Part shown: positions 46,848 to 58,940 of the stretch, piece by piece
Numbering within the stretch: the first letter of the stretch is position 1
Layout of the letters: every line of letters begins with the position of its first letter
Origin: Phoronis australis
Lineage: Eukaryota; Phoronida; Phoronidae
Reading direction: 5' to 3'
Assembly (NCBI GenBank): GCA_002633005.1
Contig: NMRA01000064.1
Location: forward strand, 605,895-669,894
Length of the DNA stretch: 64,000 nucleotides
Notes under the pieces: model-generated
Databases searched by the model: none
What the model saw: only the letters and a program-made list of their open reading frames with translations
Told to the model about the DNA's origin: nothing
Position numbers and translations under genes: made by a program

Positions 46848-47098
46848 TCACGATTTTGACACAAAACGTCTTCCCAAATTACACATAATTAGAGGACAGG
46901 TATGTACAGAAGGGTCTACGCACCATTTCAGACATCTGTTCTGGCGAGAGTCTCGACAGGTGCCCGAGCACATTCCCACGTCAATCGTCTTTCTGCGTGT
47001 CATCAAATGCCACGTGGTGTTGTCCAGGTACGTTTCATCATACACCTGCACGTATCGCATTCGGTAGCAGTGTCCGGCACAGTGACACCGACGTATGA
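46848..47098 (-). CDS. pnhd: Pinhead last exon with third DVGxC block
   Basis: Acceptor TTAGTGTCAG; reads IRRCHCAGHCYRMRYVQVYD, then RRKTIDVGMCSGTCRDSRQN and CLKWCVDPSVHTCPLIMCNL, ending FVSKS and stop at 46848. Confidence 0.88.
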
Positions 47099-50000
47099 CT
47101 GACACTAACTCACTGCCTGCGAATACATTACGTTACATATCCACCATGAGCAAACAGTGCTGACAAACATTAAAATAGCGAAGGCACGCATAAAACGGTC
47201 TAATGTGTAATTTAATGAAAGTAGAACCAGAGTTTAGACTCGCAATAAAAATTAATAAAACATCAACAACCTTTCACTGAGGAACACAATAAAACCAGAA
47301 GAACGTGCAAACTGAATGGGTCTGCATGCATGCACCTGCAGTAGACACGCAGCCTGCCTGTAAAGCAGTATTACGCGGTACTGCAAGTAGAAACCCAGTA
47401 GTACACGTCTAAATTTTGCAAATCAAAGCGTAGTTGCAATGCCCAACGTAGCAAAGGATACGAAATGGATAGATTCACGTCATCCTTCTCTATATTTATT
47501 CATAATTCTGTGTTTTTAGCACCAACTCCCGGCAAGATTTACGAGCCCATTGCAAATTACGTCAGCATGCAGACACAACCTTGTGTGAGTGTCTCATTCA
47601 CTGTGACAGTTGAAAATGCTACTAATTTGCATACGACATAGTGTCAAGAGGCACTTAAAAGGGTTGACTGCTTTGGATTTTAAAGAGACAACAAACCCGC
47701 GCCTTCTCTCAAAAACAAACTTTTGATATAGTTTACAAATTGTAAAAATTAGTCTCTCGTCTTGTTGCTTACAAAGATTAGAAACGATTTCTAGTCATGA
47801 AATAAACTGCCAGGTTGTTGTTATTTCAGATCACGCCTATTAAATTGGTAGTCACGGCGGGTTAGTAATAGTCACCAAGGTAGTTTCAAAGGAATCTTCA
47901 ATTTATTATAACCAATTTCAATCCAAGCAAAGGTTCATAACGAGACTGCTGTGCTTTGGAAGAGCAAACACGCCTGTGAAGAACGTCATTTTAACATCAG
48001 AACTAGATTATAACAGCGTTCATGACGTGTTAGTTTAGGACTGCCATTATTTCTAAAAGTGTAGTGAATAGCACAGATAACGATTCTTTAATAACTCATG
48101 TGTATGTGTGTTTTGTAACATCTAATTGCAAATTTGTTCGAAAACTTATATTTAACAAATCGAAGACACAGAGACTTCCCTGCACGTGTGCGCACAAAAA
48201 TATCTCACGCTCTCTATTTCCCCTCGTGGACGTATGCTTCCCCTTGTGGGCCATTTTCCCGTCTCACGGACATATTTCTTACCTCACAAACGGACCAACC
48301 CTGCTCTCGCACATTATACTCTGCCTGCGGTGCCACCTTCCCATTCACAGGGCTGCCGGACCATTTTCGTTGCTGTTTCAATAAATGATTTGCTTATGAT
48401 AATTTTAAATAAAAATTGTCTTTCTTTCACTGCATACTGTAAAAGCTATCCAATTTGTAATGTCATTGCGAAGATTTTCAAAATTTAATCAATATTAGGG
48501 TTCATGCATTGTAAGTTCAAAAGCACTTTCACTCCATCCCCAACTTACAGTGTCATTATATGAAGTTTTGATTTTTTTCTTTTCATCATTTAGTTTAGAG
48601 CAAATAGACGAAATTTCGTAGGAATGAGCTTAAAAGCAAATATTTCGAAGACAATTTTGGAATAGAGATGTTATGTCAGGTTATGCGAAGCTGACCGAGA
48701 TGGGGACGGCGTGGCAGTGATGCAGTAGCTTTCGCGGGCTAGGAATAAGGAGTGGGAGTATTGTTGCTTTGTCCACGAGCAAAGAAATATGTCTGCGAGA
48801 CGGTGTTCTGGAAGGAGGAATATGCGTCTGAGAGAGGGTAATAGCGTGCACTAATTAACCATGTTTTTCGCGGGTAGGCCCGAGAAGCGCGCCCGGGCAG
48901 CGGCAGCCAGCACATGTGGAAACTACTTTAGACACCAGGTGGCGAGACCGTTAGGAAATAACCCAGTTATTTACCAGAACGGTAAGCAGGGAGAATGATC
49001 AAATGCAGAAACGGTCGCATGCTTTTGAAGCCAGGTATTACAAGATAATGCCATTCAATTTTCGTGAGAAATGTTAGTCCCATGTGGAGATAACTCTGAC
49101 CGGCTAGCATAGATATTAGACGCTAGCACTGGCTTACGAAGTAAAGGGAACTAGTCTCTGCGACTTACTTGAGCAAGTGCGTGTATGTCAGCACAGAATA
49201 ATCTTTGGAAAGAAATGCATTCTCGATTTCCGGCACGACATTTTTGTCTGTGCTAGATGAGCCAGTTCGTGGACGAGACAGTCTCGCCACCTGGTGACCA
49301 GCTTATCTGACATTTGAAAGTTCAAAACAAAGTGAATTTTTCTGATAAATTACTATTTATTCACAACACTTCCCTCCCTTCCCCCTCCCTCTCTCCCCAG
49401 GAAATGACGTTACTATAGCATCACATCTAAGCGGTATTAGGAGGACACAATACATATGTCAAACATAACTTGCATACATTTCGATCAGCTGCGTATCATT
49501 TCTAAATAGTACCCCATCTCATAGTACCGCATCTCATAGTGCCCCATCTCTAAATAGTACCCCATCTCACAGTACCCCATCTCCCCAATTCAAGGCAAAG
49601 GTAAACGAACTTACCATTAGGTCCTTTTATTGAAATAGTTTTGTTGTGTTTTGGCTGACAGGACTTTTCTGCAAGAGAAATAAAAATATCAGAGGTAAAA
49701 AAAGCCTAAAAATTTAGTATCAGATCAGTGTTTTATAACAGACGAGACTTTTGATGATAACACGTAGTTAGTATATACATTTACAATACAGTTATTTTGC
49801 ATGGATCACATTAAACTGAGATGTTCCTTGTCCTAGTTCTGTTAAAGTGAAAAGTTTTGAGAGTTTACGTAAGTAAATCGTCACAAGTATTACTGTTGTC
49901 ATTGTTTTGTGTACGCTGACTGTGAAGTAAATCGTCACAAGTATTACTATTGTCATTGTTTTGTGGACATAAGCATAATTCGTCAGGCTCTTTAGCGCTT

Positions 50001-52299
50001 TGCACGTCTTTCAGATTGAGCAAAAACGGTCAGTACTTCATAGTACTGGCGCAAGAATAAATTTCTCACATGCATTGCGCTCGTCATCAAGTCCACAAAG
50101 AAAACAATCAAAATTTCAACTATACTCAACCAATTGATAAAATTATGCAATAATTCATTTGATCGACAGGTATTCAGTTTCTCTCATACCCATTTCTATC
50201 GAACCAGTCTCAAGGACTAAAAGTGATAATTAATATTTCATAAGGTGTGACTTCAAACATTGACTACTCGAGACATTTTGCACAAAGCAATCAAGTGACT
50301 TTGTGACTTACTGGCTACCCCTTATATCACATCGTATAACTTCACCGTGGTGTCACTTATTAAGAATTATTGTTCCATTAAACAAGACCAACGATGTGAA
50401 AGCTTGAGTCAGGGTTAAGATGAAAAGAACCGACTTCACACGTCTATGCTGATATATTTAAAATAAACATTGGCATCTGACTGCTGTGGTATGTTTTCAT
50501 TTTATTGTTCTAGCCGCGTGTATGCGTATGTTATAACGAGATCGTACATGGCGAACACCATAACCCAACAGAGTGACCATAATGTACAGAGTGACATAAA
50601 ATGTATTGTACAAACACACTATCTTTTGTTATGATCTTCAAAAATGTGTAACAGTCCGCCTGCTTGACCTCTATGATTGTCCATGCGTTTGGAACAAGAA
50701 GAAAACTTCAACAAAGGAATTCCACTCACTAAGATACGTACGGTTTTTTCTACACTGACCAGAACACATGCCAACATCAACTTCTGTTTCGTACGGAGTG
50801 TTGAGAAAGTAGACTTTTATAAACTTTTGTCTTGTGCATCTTGATGGAGATTTCACGCAGTGACAATCCTGTATTATTTCATGGTCAACAGGTCCTTCCA
50901 AGAGACTGTAACGTTCTGTATTTATTTTGGTAGGAATGCAGGTTGAACTGCTTGGACAAGATGGTGGTGAATCCTGGAATTGGAGAACTTCGCTTTTATT
51001 TCTGATTATTTTTTCTTGATTTCTAGTTTTTTTACGCAGGGCAGATCAGTCTTTCCACACCGTATCAGTGAAATTTGCAGGCTCTTTCTGGTCTACCTAT
51101 TGTGAAAGATTAAGATTGAAGCTGGTGGATAACGGGTGACATTAATTCTTATGCGAAAAAGAAAGTGCCATTGTGTAGATCAGCCAGAAACTGCGGAATA
51201 TAAGAAGTAACTAAAGTATTACTTCACACATTTAACATCTTTAATGGGTTAACGCTCAAGGGTAATGCAAAAATAAGTACTACATTGAAATACAAATTGG
51301 TTATAAACTGAACACGTGTGGGGTCGTTCAAAGAACTGAAATGAAAATTTGTTTGTATTAATACCCAGTTTTCCCAGAGCTTCCCTTAGCGTGCAAATAA
51401 AGCGATAATAGCTCAAGGTCAGCCAGTTCATGGACTTTATTAAATTTTCAAATTCTATCGTCCATATGTCTTTCAGTCGTTTTGAAGGGAGCAATGTATC
51501 TTGCCTCCAGAAACGGCGGCAGACGCTGCACATACACACGGACTGTTTAGATAAACGATTGCAAGGTGACAGAACGTTGTTGTAATAAACAACCGTGAAG
51601 AAACCTTATGGACGCATTGAAGACGATCCCGTGTTCCAAGGGCTTTTAGTCCAAAGAGATTAAAGCTGTAAAAGACAGATATTCCCCTCAAGTCAAAATA
51701 AACATGTCACCGGATTTCGCTGTTTCACACGAGAAAGGTGACGTAAAAACTATCCCGGGAATGTAAATCTCGTCGGTCAAATTTACGCGCAGTTGCAAAA
51801 TATTTTACCACGTGGTGTGCAATTGTTGACGCTAATTGACCAATCATATGATAAGTGCAACATACACAGAATCATTGGCAAGTAAACATGTTTTTATTTA
51901 CATACAATACAGTTTGAGTTTCTGAATGTCGTACTCCGTACTTTCTATGTTGTGTGGTATTTAGATTTTCATCAGTGGGCAAAATTGATCATTTAATGTA
52001 TAAACTAACATCGACTTCTTGGGGGCAACTCGGTGCAAACGCACACACGAAGCTCAATATAAGTATTCATACACGTTCAGCCGTGAATTTCCACAAAACA
52101 AGAATCTTTTAGTCACGACAGGCTATAACCTTGCATTCTATTATTGATAGAGAAATAGCGTGGCCTGTATGTTTACTTTCCAAGTAAAAGAATCGTATAC
52201 TTACTGCCCCGTGCTTATTGTCTTCGAACCACACCGAGTTGGCCAGGCATGTTTGCTTACAATGACCCACATCCAAATAAATAGGACGTCTCGAAGTAT
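46848..52299 (-). CDS. pnhd: Pinhead-like secreted cysteine-rich protein
   Basis: Pinhead is a secreted regulator of BMP/ADMP (and Wnt) signalling. Four exons fit perfectly in phase: 52299-52205, 50973-50730, 49668-49615 and 47098-46848, about 213 residues. They encode three related blocks, each with a DVGxC motif: IYLDVGHCKQTC, EVDVGMCSGQC and TIDVGMCSGTC. Between blocks the pattern is C-P---(12-17)-GP---I--CHC, seen as CIPTK...LEGPVDHEIIQDCHC and CQPKHN...IKGPNVIRRCHC. Sites NRT, NKT and NTT suit a glycosylated secreted protein. The signal-peptide exon is uncertain (see 52750-52911). I call it Pinhead from this pattern and from its place directly upstream of ADMP, a linkage known in several animals. 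Bursicon and other cystine knots fit worse. Confidence 0.8.
47099..49614. other. Pinhead intron, with AGTACCCCATCTC tandem repeat at its 5' end
   Basis: About six copies of a 13-bp AGTACCCCATCTC unit at 49505-49583, just after the 54-nt exon. Plus-strand frames near 48064-48488 overlap in all phases and look non-coding. Confidence 0.5.
49505..49583 (+). repeat. 13-bp tandem repeat AGTACCCCATCTC
   Basis: About five to six copies, two of them separated by TAAAT insertions, close to the donor of the small Pinhead exon. Confidence 0.75.
49615..49668 (-). CDS. pnhd: Pinhead 54-nt small exon
   Basis: Too short for an open-frame search; found by looking for the block that must precede IRRCHC. Acceptor TTTCTCTTGCAG, donor GTAAGT, sequence KKSCQPKHNKTISIKGPN, phase 1 on both sides. 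It supplies the C-P...GP segment that pairs with CIPTK...EGP in the preceding exon. Confidence 0.85.
49868..49967 (+). repeat. Roughly 50-bp tandem duplication
   Basis: GTAAATCGTCACAAGTATTA and the following TGTCATTGTTTTGTG occur twice in succession. Confidence 0.75.
50730..50973 (-). CDS. pnhd: Pinhead exon with second DVGxC block
   Basis: Acceptor AATTCCAG; reads DSPPSCPSSSTCIPTK, LLEGPVDHEIIQDCHC, then RQKFIKVYFLNTPYETEVDV and GMCSGQCRKNRTYL; donor GTGAGT leaves one base. Confidence 0.85.
52205..52299 (-). CDS. pnhd: Pinhead exon with first DVGxC block
   Basis: Acceptor TTTTTGTTTGCTCAG; reads TSRRPIYLDVGHCKQTCLAN, then SVWFEDNKHGA; strong donor GTAAGT, phase 0. It starts with two bases of a codon, so at least one upstream coding exon is needed. 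Confidence 0.8.
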
Positions 52300-52749
52300 C
52301 TGAGCAAACAAAAATTATTGTTGCTTCATTTTACATGGTTTTCAAATTCTTCTATTTACACTGAAAATACACATCGTATACATCTAATATCCAAATTGCT
52401 TTAAGATCAACACTTTTACTGATTCATGAGAGCTGACTCTCGCGCACACCTGAACTTCAATGAACCCACAGCTGTAAACGTTGACGTTAAACGAACCCAA
52501 CTGTCACTCAAATATAACAAATATGACGGAAAATGTCATTGTTTATTTTCATCACAGTAGTGCTTTACATGTATTAATGTAATTGGAACAAAACCGGCCG
52601 TTTGTCTATTTTTTTTCTCACCATAGCCTGCAATTATCCGCTTGCTCTGTCGTTCACAACAAGCTTCTGGAGAGGCACTTGAATTTTTGGGCGGGAAAGC
52701 CTTGCCTTCTGTTTTGTTGTCTTTCAGGGGTACTGTGTAGACACCTGTG

Positions 52750-52911
52750 AATTTCCAGAATATTCGCGTTAACGCCAAGCACAACACACAAACAAATTAA
52801 ACTAAATCCTTTTAAGGCCGCATCAAGTCCAACACTTATAAACCGAAAATCTTCACTTAGACCGTTCATTACTTTCAACTCTTCTTTGTTCAGAATGTGA
52901 TTTAAAATCAC
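52750..52911 (-). CDS. pnhd: Tentative Pinhead first exon (signal peptide)
   Basis: A minus-strand frame starting at 52911 (MILNHILNKEELKVMNGLSE) contains a strong hydrophobic core LKGFSLICLCVVLGVNANIL, as a signal peptide followed by a mature start. It lies where the missing first exon should be. The phase-1 donor that would be needed (A|GTACCC near 52730) is weak and the better GTGTCT is in the wrong phase, so the link is unproven. Confidence 0.3.
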
Positions 52912-55900
52912 CTAAACGCTTTAATTCCTTATCTGCTCGAATAATCTCATTTTCCAATAAATCCTTCGTCGGTGCCCATTTTACACCAAGGTAAGTATAA
53001 TCCGCTGAATGTTCCTAGATGGCGTTGTCGGAAATTGTGCGGCTGGAGTCTGCCTACCTATAAAATGACAGACGACAGCGGTACATAACAGACTCCTCAG
53101 TGGCAACATATTGGCTTCCATGTGCTTTCTCGCTGTTTCCTAAATTAACTGACTGTGATGCATTCTGCTACTGTTTAGTTATAGATGAGGAGCAAATTTG
53201 GCAATTGCTGCTTGTTTTTCATTGGTAGACTGAGCGTCTAGACCGCTTCAGGATACGCTCAATAGTTTTTGCTAATGACTTGGTCGAAGGTCCTTTCTCT
53301 TCAATTTCAATCGAGTAATGCTAGAAGCAAAAACACCTATTCTCGAACACATTCAGTTCACCGGCCTTTTATTCGCCAAACAAAGAAAGTTTATTTTGAA
53401 AAAACATTGGGGCAGAAAGATCATTATCTTAAGCTCTTATAAAGACATGTGTATTATTGGATAAAATAATTGAAAGCCAACGAGGCCTGATATAGCCGAT
53501 TGTTGTACTATGATATCTCGTCGGATATGTGGCGCCTACCGACAAAGCAAATCATGGCAGTTTACATGCAACGTTCTGACTCGGGCATTTAACACCGTCA
53601 ACTGAGCGTATATTGTGCCATTATAAAACGGAGCTAGTTGAAAAGGAAAACGATTTTATACGATTTTTAGCACCTTTTAACACGCCTCAAGGGTAGAAAA
53701 ACTATCAATGGCATTGATATATTTTTCTAGCGCCAACTCGGATTAACGAGGGAAGTGTACGAGTTACATACGTTGCCTGAGGCAGGAATCATGAGCGCTC
53801 AACCAATGCAAGGTCAAAGATCCCAAGGCCACGCGCTTACAAGATCGAGTTCACTTATATTCTTGAAACGCTATATTTGAATAAAAATTGCCCGGAAATC
53901 AGTAAAATGCTGGAATAACAGTTTCCACGTAACACGCTTGGTACGCTACAGGTGTTTGTATCAGATTTCCGAGAATTGCACGTTCCACATTCCACTTTAC
54001 AATACACTTGCCTACGTTATTCAATCATCAAGACTAAACCCATTTTGTCGGTGTTTACGAAGGAACATTATGAAAATTTAATCACTCCAAATCGGATATT
54101 TTTACTGTTCAACAGTAATTCAACGCGAAATCACTTCGCAGTATTTCCTATGCAATAGTCCGAATTATTAGATAACTTGCAAAATGGTCGGCCCTGGTAA
54201 CCATTCGGAATAGACTTGTATAGAGTGAGAAACCCTTTTCTGACGTTCTGTTGTTGTTGTAATTGAAAAATAATCCTGAAGTCATGCAACATTCAATTTT
54301 ATTGAGTAAATAAAATTTGTTATTTGTGCAACCTCAGGCAAAATATGTAATAGCCAACAACCCATAACATCTGGAAGCTTTTTTACTACAGTCAAAGATA
54401 TTATAGTATATAGTATCTTTGCTATAGTGGAGCCAACAAAACAGTGGAGTATTTGCTTACGTTATTTTTTTTTTTTCGTTTCAGGCGATTGATTGCACTG
54501 AAAGAGCTCCATCAGTGAAAAATATAGCATGTAAGAAAAAATAACCACGAAGGAAAACATTTTGAATACTCCAGGGATGTAACTGTCCTCGCTTATATTA
54601 CCAGAGTCCAATATGGCTCTTTTGAAAGGCAAAAATGGACATACAATTTAGGTTTGATGAGAAAAATATCGCTAACGTGTAAGCATTCTGATTTGAAGTC
54701 ACTCGGAAAGTGTTTCGGTTGTAAGTGGTTACAATACATTTTATGGGTTGAAAAAGCGCTAATATATCTTCAAATCGAAACATAGTTACAGACAACTAGA
54801 TATCCGTATTTTGTCTTGCCACATGTTGGTACTAATCAAATTTCTGCATCGGAGTCATTATCGAATGCTGTATTCGAACCGAAATTTGATTCGTGTGTCA
54901 CTCAAGTCATGCAAGTTCAAACCAGTGAAACGAAGCAGTTTTATCCCTAATGAGACAGGGTAATAAACTCCTTACTGGATATAATACGAAACTTAATACA
55001 CAAGAATTTGAACTATTTGATATTTTTTGTACCGAACAATGGAAAACTGACGGAGTCCAGTCGACTAACGCGACAAAAATGTCATCCATTGCATAGAACA
55101 AACTCGAGGAATTCCAATCCAGCCTTAATGCTCTAAGCTGACAGGGTCATTTTTCGTTTGACCCTTTTATTTACAGAGTAATACTTAACGCAATTAACAC
55201 TTGCGGGGTTCAGTAGTGAAAAATATTTACTGTTATGCTTTCATACCAACTTAGTCGCAGCATTTCTTTTATCTAGTTCACTAGCCTGCGGTGAACAGAC
55301 TGTCATTCACGATAAAATGTTGCAAAAATGTTTACTTGCGCTGGACAAATGGTGGGTCTTGCCGGATTAGCCATCTTTAAGACCAAGCAGTACCACGAAT
55401 CACTCCATCGAGAGGTCCGACGTCTATCATAACACCTAACTTTGCACTCTCTACCTCTAGTGGACAAGAAATTGCGGCAAACTACAACGGCGGGCTATGG
55501 TATATACGTAAATTCAATAGCATAACACGCTAATTTGAAAACATATATGTCCAACAAAAAGGTTGAATTTTTTATCGAATAAGAGTTTACAAGCGTAGTA
55601 ACACAATAGCGTCGAACTCTTCGATGAAAATCTGTTTGTCAGTGCTAGTCATAATAGAGAAAGAGTTCTTTATCGATTGTACTCCGAAAACCTGAAATAC
55701 TCGGCAGAAAATGACGACGCTTGGCCAGTTGACATGAAATGATCAGGGTGCTTCCTGATCTACCGTGAGCAGGCAGTCAAACCCCTAATAGGAACCCGTC
55801 TAAACCAACGCACAGTTCAAGTGAATTAAATTGCGATTCAAATTAATTTTGTCACCAGCGAAATTTCCTGCTAGGAAAATCTATTTTAATTTACGACACA

Positions 55901-56262
55901 CAGGTGCGCCCACTATATATCTTTACATAAATATGATCGTCTGTCATTCGATCATCATTCAATATCGCGTGTCAATCATCTTTTTGGCTAGAGGCTAGGG
56001 TGTCTTGACACTCTCTACTTTCTCAATTCATAAGACGTCGATGTAGAAATACCGGACATGGTTGGGTGAAACTTTCCAGAGCAAATATTGCGGAGAAAAC
56101 AAACATTATCCGCCTGAGGGGGAGTCCGCTGATATTTAATGGTTCTAAACACGCGTCAACATAAAAAGAAAACTTCAAGTTCACGCTCCTTCAATGCAAA
56201 CAAATCCCACAATGCACTTTAGTTTAGTATAACCACTAACTGCGGAAATCAGTGGATGAAAA
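52912..56262. other. Intergenic, nothing recognised
   Basis: AT-rich; no conserved frame. It includes the likely Pinhead promoter side. TATAAAA at 53060 is on the plus strand and has no gene to serve. Confidence 0.5.
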
Positions 56263-57607
56263 CAGGGGCGGATCTACGTTTTCAGTAAGGGGGGGGTTTA
56301 GGATTCCCGCAAAGGTCGAATCCTAGGCGCGTGGCGCCGAGAGGGGGGGGGGTCGGGAGGGGGGGTTTCCCCCCCTCCGTGTAAAACAATTTTTTGTTTT
56401 TGTAGCCAAATAGTGAAATTTCCATGCATCCTGGTAAGTTTCTGGCACTTAACATGTCTCTTGAGTTTTTCTTAAGATAATTTAAAATCCTTCTCGATTT
56501 CGTCGCATGAACGTGGCTCATAAGTTTCGTGAAACCATATTTGTGCACATCTGGGTATGAGTCGCGCCACCAGCAAAAATTTTTGTTGGAACATCTGCTT
56601 ATACACACCTTTTTAGCATGCGAAAAGTCGTATATGAAAAGGTGTGGTGTGTGTGTGGGTTTAGCCAACTACCAAATATTCAAGAGCATAAGAAGCACCG
56701 ACGGGGAGTAAAAAATTGAATATCAGATGATCGCGTAACAGCAGCCTCAAGTTGTTTAAGAACAAAGACCTGTACTGTTAGTCTCGAAATAAACATGTGT
56801 TCTGTCTCGTTATGAGAAAAACTGGCAAACGATGGTGCTCTCAACACATAGTATATTACTAAAAGCGACAATAAACAATTAAGTATCACTTTATTAAGCT
56901 GAATCACGTTGACAACAATTGAAAAACGTCAAATGTATTTGGAAACGAATCATATGAAAACAGTTTCACGAAACCAAAACATTCTGTACATCGTGGTGAA
57001 AAGATAATCAGGACCAGTTCGCAGAGGGACCAGATGTACACTGAGAGTACACAAAAACGCCTGGTCCATCACGAGACCAAAAGTACACCTGTGCTTATTA
57101 TCCCTAGAAAAATAGTCGATCTGTCGCGGGACCAAACAGTTCTGGCTGAGATGAATAGTTTTACAAAGCACACTTTGGTAAAAAAACATCACCAGACTAG
57201 TTCGCGAGACCTAAAGCGTACTATGCAAAAACTTTTGAATTGAAAACCTCTCTCTAGACACTTTTAAATTCCCAGTGGTTGCTCATACATGTACGTGTAT
57301 TTTATACATTTGGTCGTCAACTGCTGCGAGAGGTTGTCTAGGAAGGGTTTTCGCACCGTTCTGTAATACTCACTGGAAGAAACAAGTATTGAGTACAAAT
57401 TTAACTACGCACTACGTGAAATTAATTTTGGATATGAAGCAGACAGAGCCAAGTGGAAATACAAACCAGAATCAGTTTTTGTGCACTCGTAGACCCTCTG
57501 CTGTATTGGGTAAATTTGGCATGACCAAAAATAATTTCTATTTCGTTTTCATTGTATACAAGCATAAAAACCGACATTATGTACAAACTGTGTAGAATTA
57601 TATCTTA

Positions 57608-57831
57608 TTACGTGGGTATGTATCCAGGAACGTTAGTCCTATTCTGCTGTTGTCTGGACTGCCGAGGAATCTGTATATCGCGGGATCCAATGGTTTGCTC
57701 GTCTTGGAACCATTCTACCCAGGCATCTTTGATGTTTGTTCCCAACGCTTGCACTTCGTCAACTGCTGTGTCAATGAGCTTGTAAGCCTCTACAATGTCG
57801 TTTGGCAGCTCAATTGGCACTATGAAACCCC
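57608..57831 (-). CDS. Unidentified exon-like frame (terminal)
   Basis: Reads GFIVPIELPNDIVEAYKLID, then TAVDEVQALGTNIKDAWVEW and FQDEQ, ending with a Gln/Arg/Asn-rich tail and stop at 57608. The amphipathic, codon-like composition is better than that of surrounding frames. A CAG acceptor at 57832 and a GTAAGT donor at 57858-57863 would join it in phase to the frame at 57864 and upstream. I do not recognise the family. It lies inside the hAT-bounded interval, so it may be element cargo, a retained host exon or chance. Confidence 0.3.
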
Positions 57832-57863
57832 CTGAGGTTGCCAAGTCCATTCAAAAGACTTAC

Positions 57864-57990
57864 ATGCGCAACTAAATTTGATCCGTTCATCATGAACTAC
57901 TTCAAACCTAGTCGATGTATCCCAGGACCTATTTGCATCTCTTGCCATTTTCGGAATAAACGTCCCAATGTCTGAACGCTTGAAACCCCA
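57864..57990 (-). CDS. Unidentified exon-like frame (internal)
   Basis: Reads TWGFKRSDIGTFIPKMARDA, then NRSWDTSTRFEVVHDERIKF and SCA up to a strong GTAAGT donor. The 5' limit is uncertain; TTATTTGATGTTAG near 57990 could be an acceptor. Joined to 57608-57831 it would read SCA-W-GFIVPIEL. Family not recognised; one or two more exons would have to lie upstream. Confidence 0.25.
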
Positions 57991-58940
57991 AGTACTAACA
58001 TCAAATAAATGCCCATGGTCATGGGCGTTTCATCGGGTGGGAATTTCTGCGGAAATTGCCAGTATAGAAGACAGCAGTGGTGCTTATTGCAGGTAGAAAG
58101 ACGGTAGGTATTGAGGTCGGAACTAGAGCTCCTTAGGAGGCCTATTGAACATCGCACGAGTCCCTCAAGACATTGCTGTAAAAATACAGCCTCCCCGCAA
58201 TTTCTGGTACTGTACACTGTTCGCGAATGCGGTCACTTTGTCAATGTGAGTGCCCCCTTGGTCATTTTTTGTATAGACATATCTTGTTAGAGTGCATCTT
58301 CAAACGGTTCCGCGACCAGACCACGGCGCCCGCGACAATAGTAATTCTTCGGAAAACGAGTTCTTTTCAAAAATACTACATGTACATGTAGGCTACACTG
58401 TATGTATTGCGCAAGACAACTTTACTATACACCAGTCAAATTCGAGTTACAAACGTGTAGGGTATAATGGAATGACAGATGAGGTAAAAACGTTGCACGT
58501 CAATTTGCCTGAATATCAGGGTTGCGGCACCACAGTATTTCCCCTAATCAAATCAAATTATATCTTAGAGTAAAGAAGCTAGTTATCTAAAGAAATCAGC
58601 TATAGAGCTGCTCTTTCAGCGGTGAATCCATCTAAAATGCTTGGCAACTTCAGAAGTGTCGACGGAAGCGCGCCCACAATTGATCTCCGCGCGTTTTGCC
58701 GATGATCCACGAAGACTCAAAATGCGTTGATTTTCATAACAGCAATTTGCAATTCAAAAATTTATTTTTTCAGAGTGAACCCCCCCCTCATTTTTTTCCA
58801 AGTTGGTTTACTTGGGGTTTACACACGCTGGTGGTGTCGTTTTTGTTTTGGTGACGACGTTTTTGTTTTTTTTTAATTTTGGGTCCTGGCCCAAGGGGGG
58901 GGTTTAAACCCCCTGAACCCCCCCCGTAGATCCGCCTCTG

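Larger units (their letters stand above)
56263..58940. mobile_element. 2.68-kb interval bounded by hAT-like inverted termini
   Basis: Left end CAGGGGCGGATCTACG and the reverse complement of the right end CAGAGGCGGATCTACG match at 15 of 16 bases. Both are flanked by GAAAA (56258-56262 and 58941-58945), a possible 5-bp target duplication. Next to each end are runs of G or C (GGGGGGGTTT type) usual for this group of hAT elements. No hAT transposase is recognisable. It could be one element with foreign content or two elements each with one visible end. Confidence 0.5.

Noticed and set aside
48064-48488. Overlapping plus-strand frames as a gene
   Set aside because: All three phases are open over the same C/T-rich stretch, with no domain and no splice support; it lies in a Pinhead intron.
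46848-50973. Bursicon-type neurohormone subunits
   Set aside because: The first impression of two cystine-knot exons suggested bursicon, but cysteine spacing and the DVGxC repeats do not fit it. The exons belong to one gene with a third block and a small exon, and sit beside ADMP.
56282-56668. 128-residue minus-strand frame as a gene
   Set aside because: It runs through the G-rich transposon end and ends in a Pro/Gly-rich artefact; no domain is recognisable.
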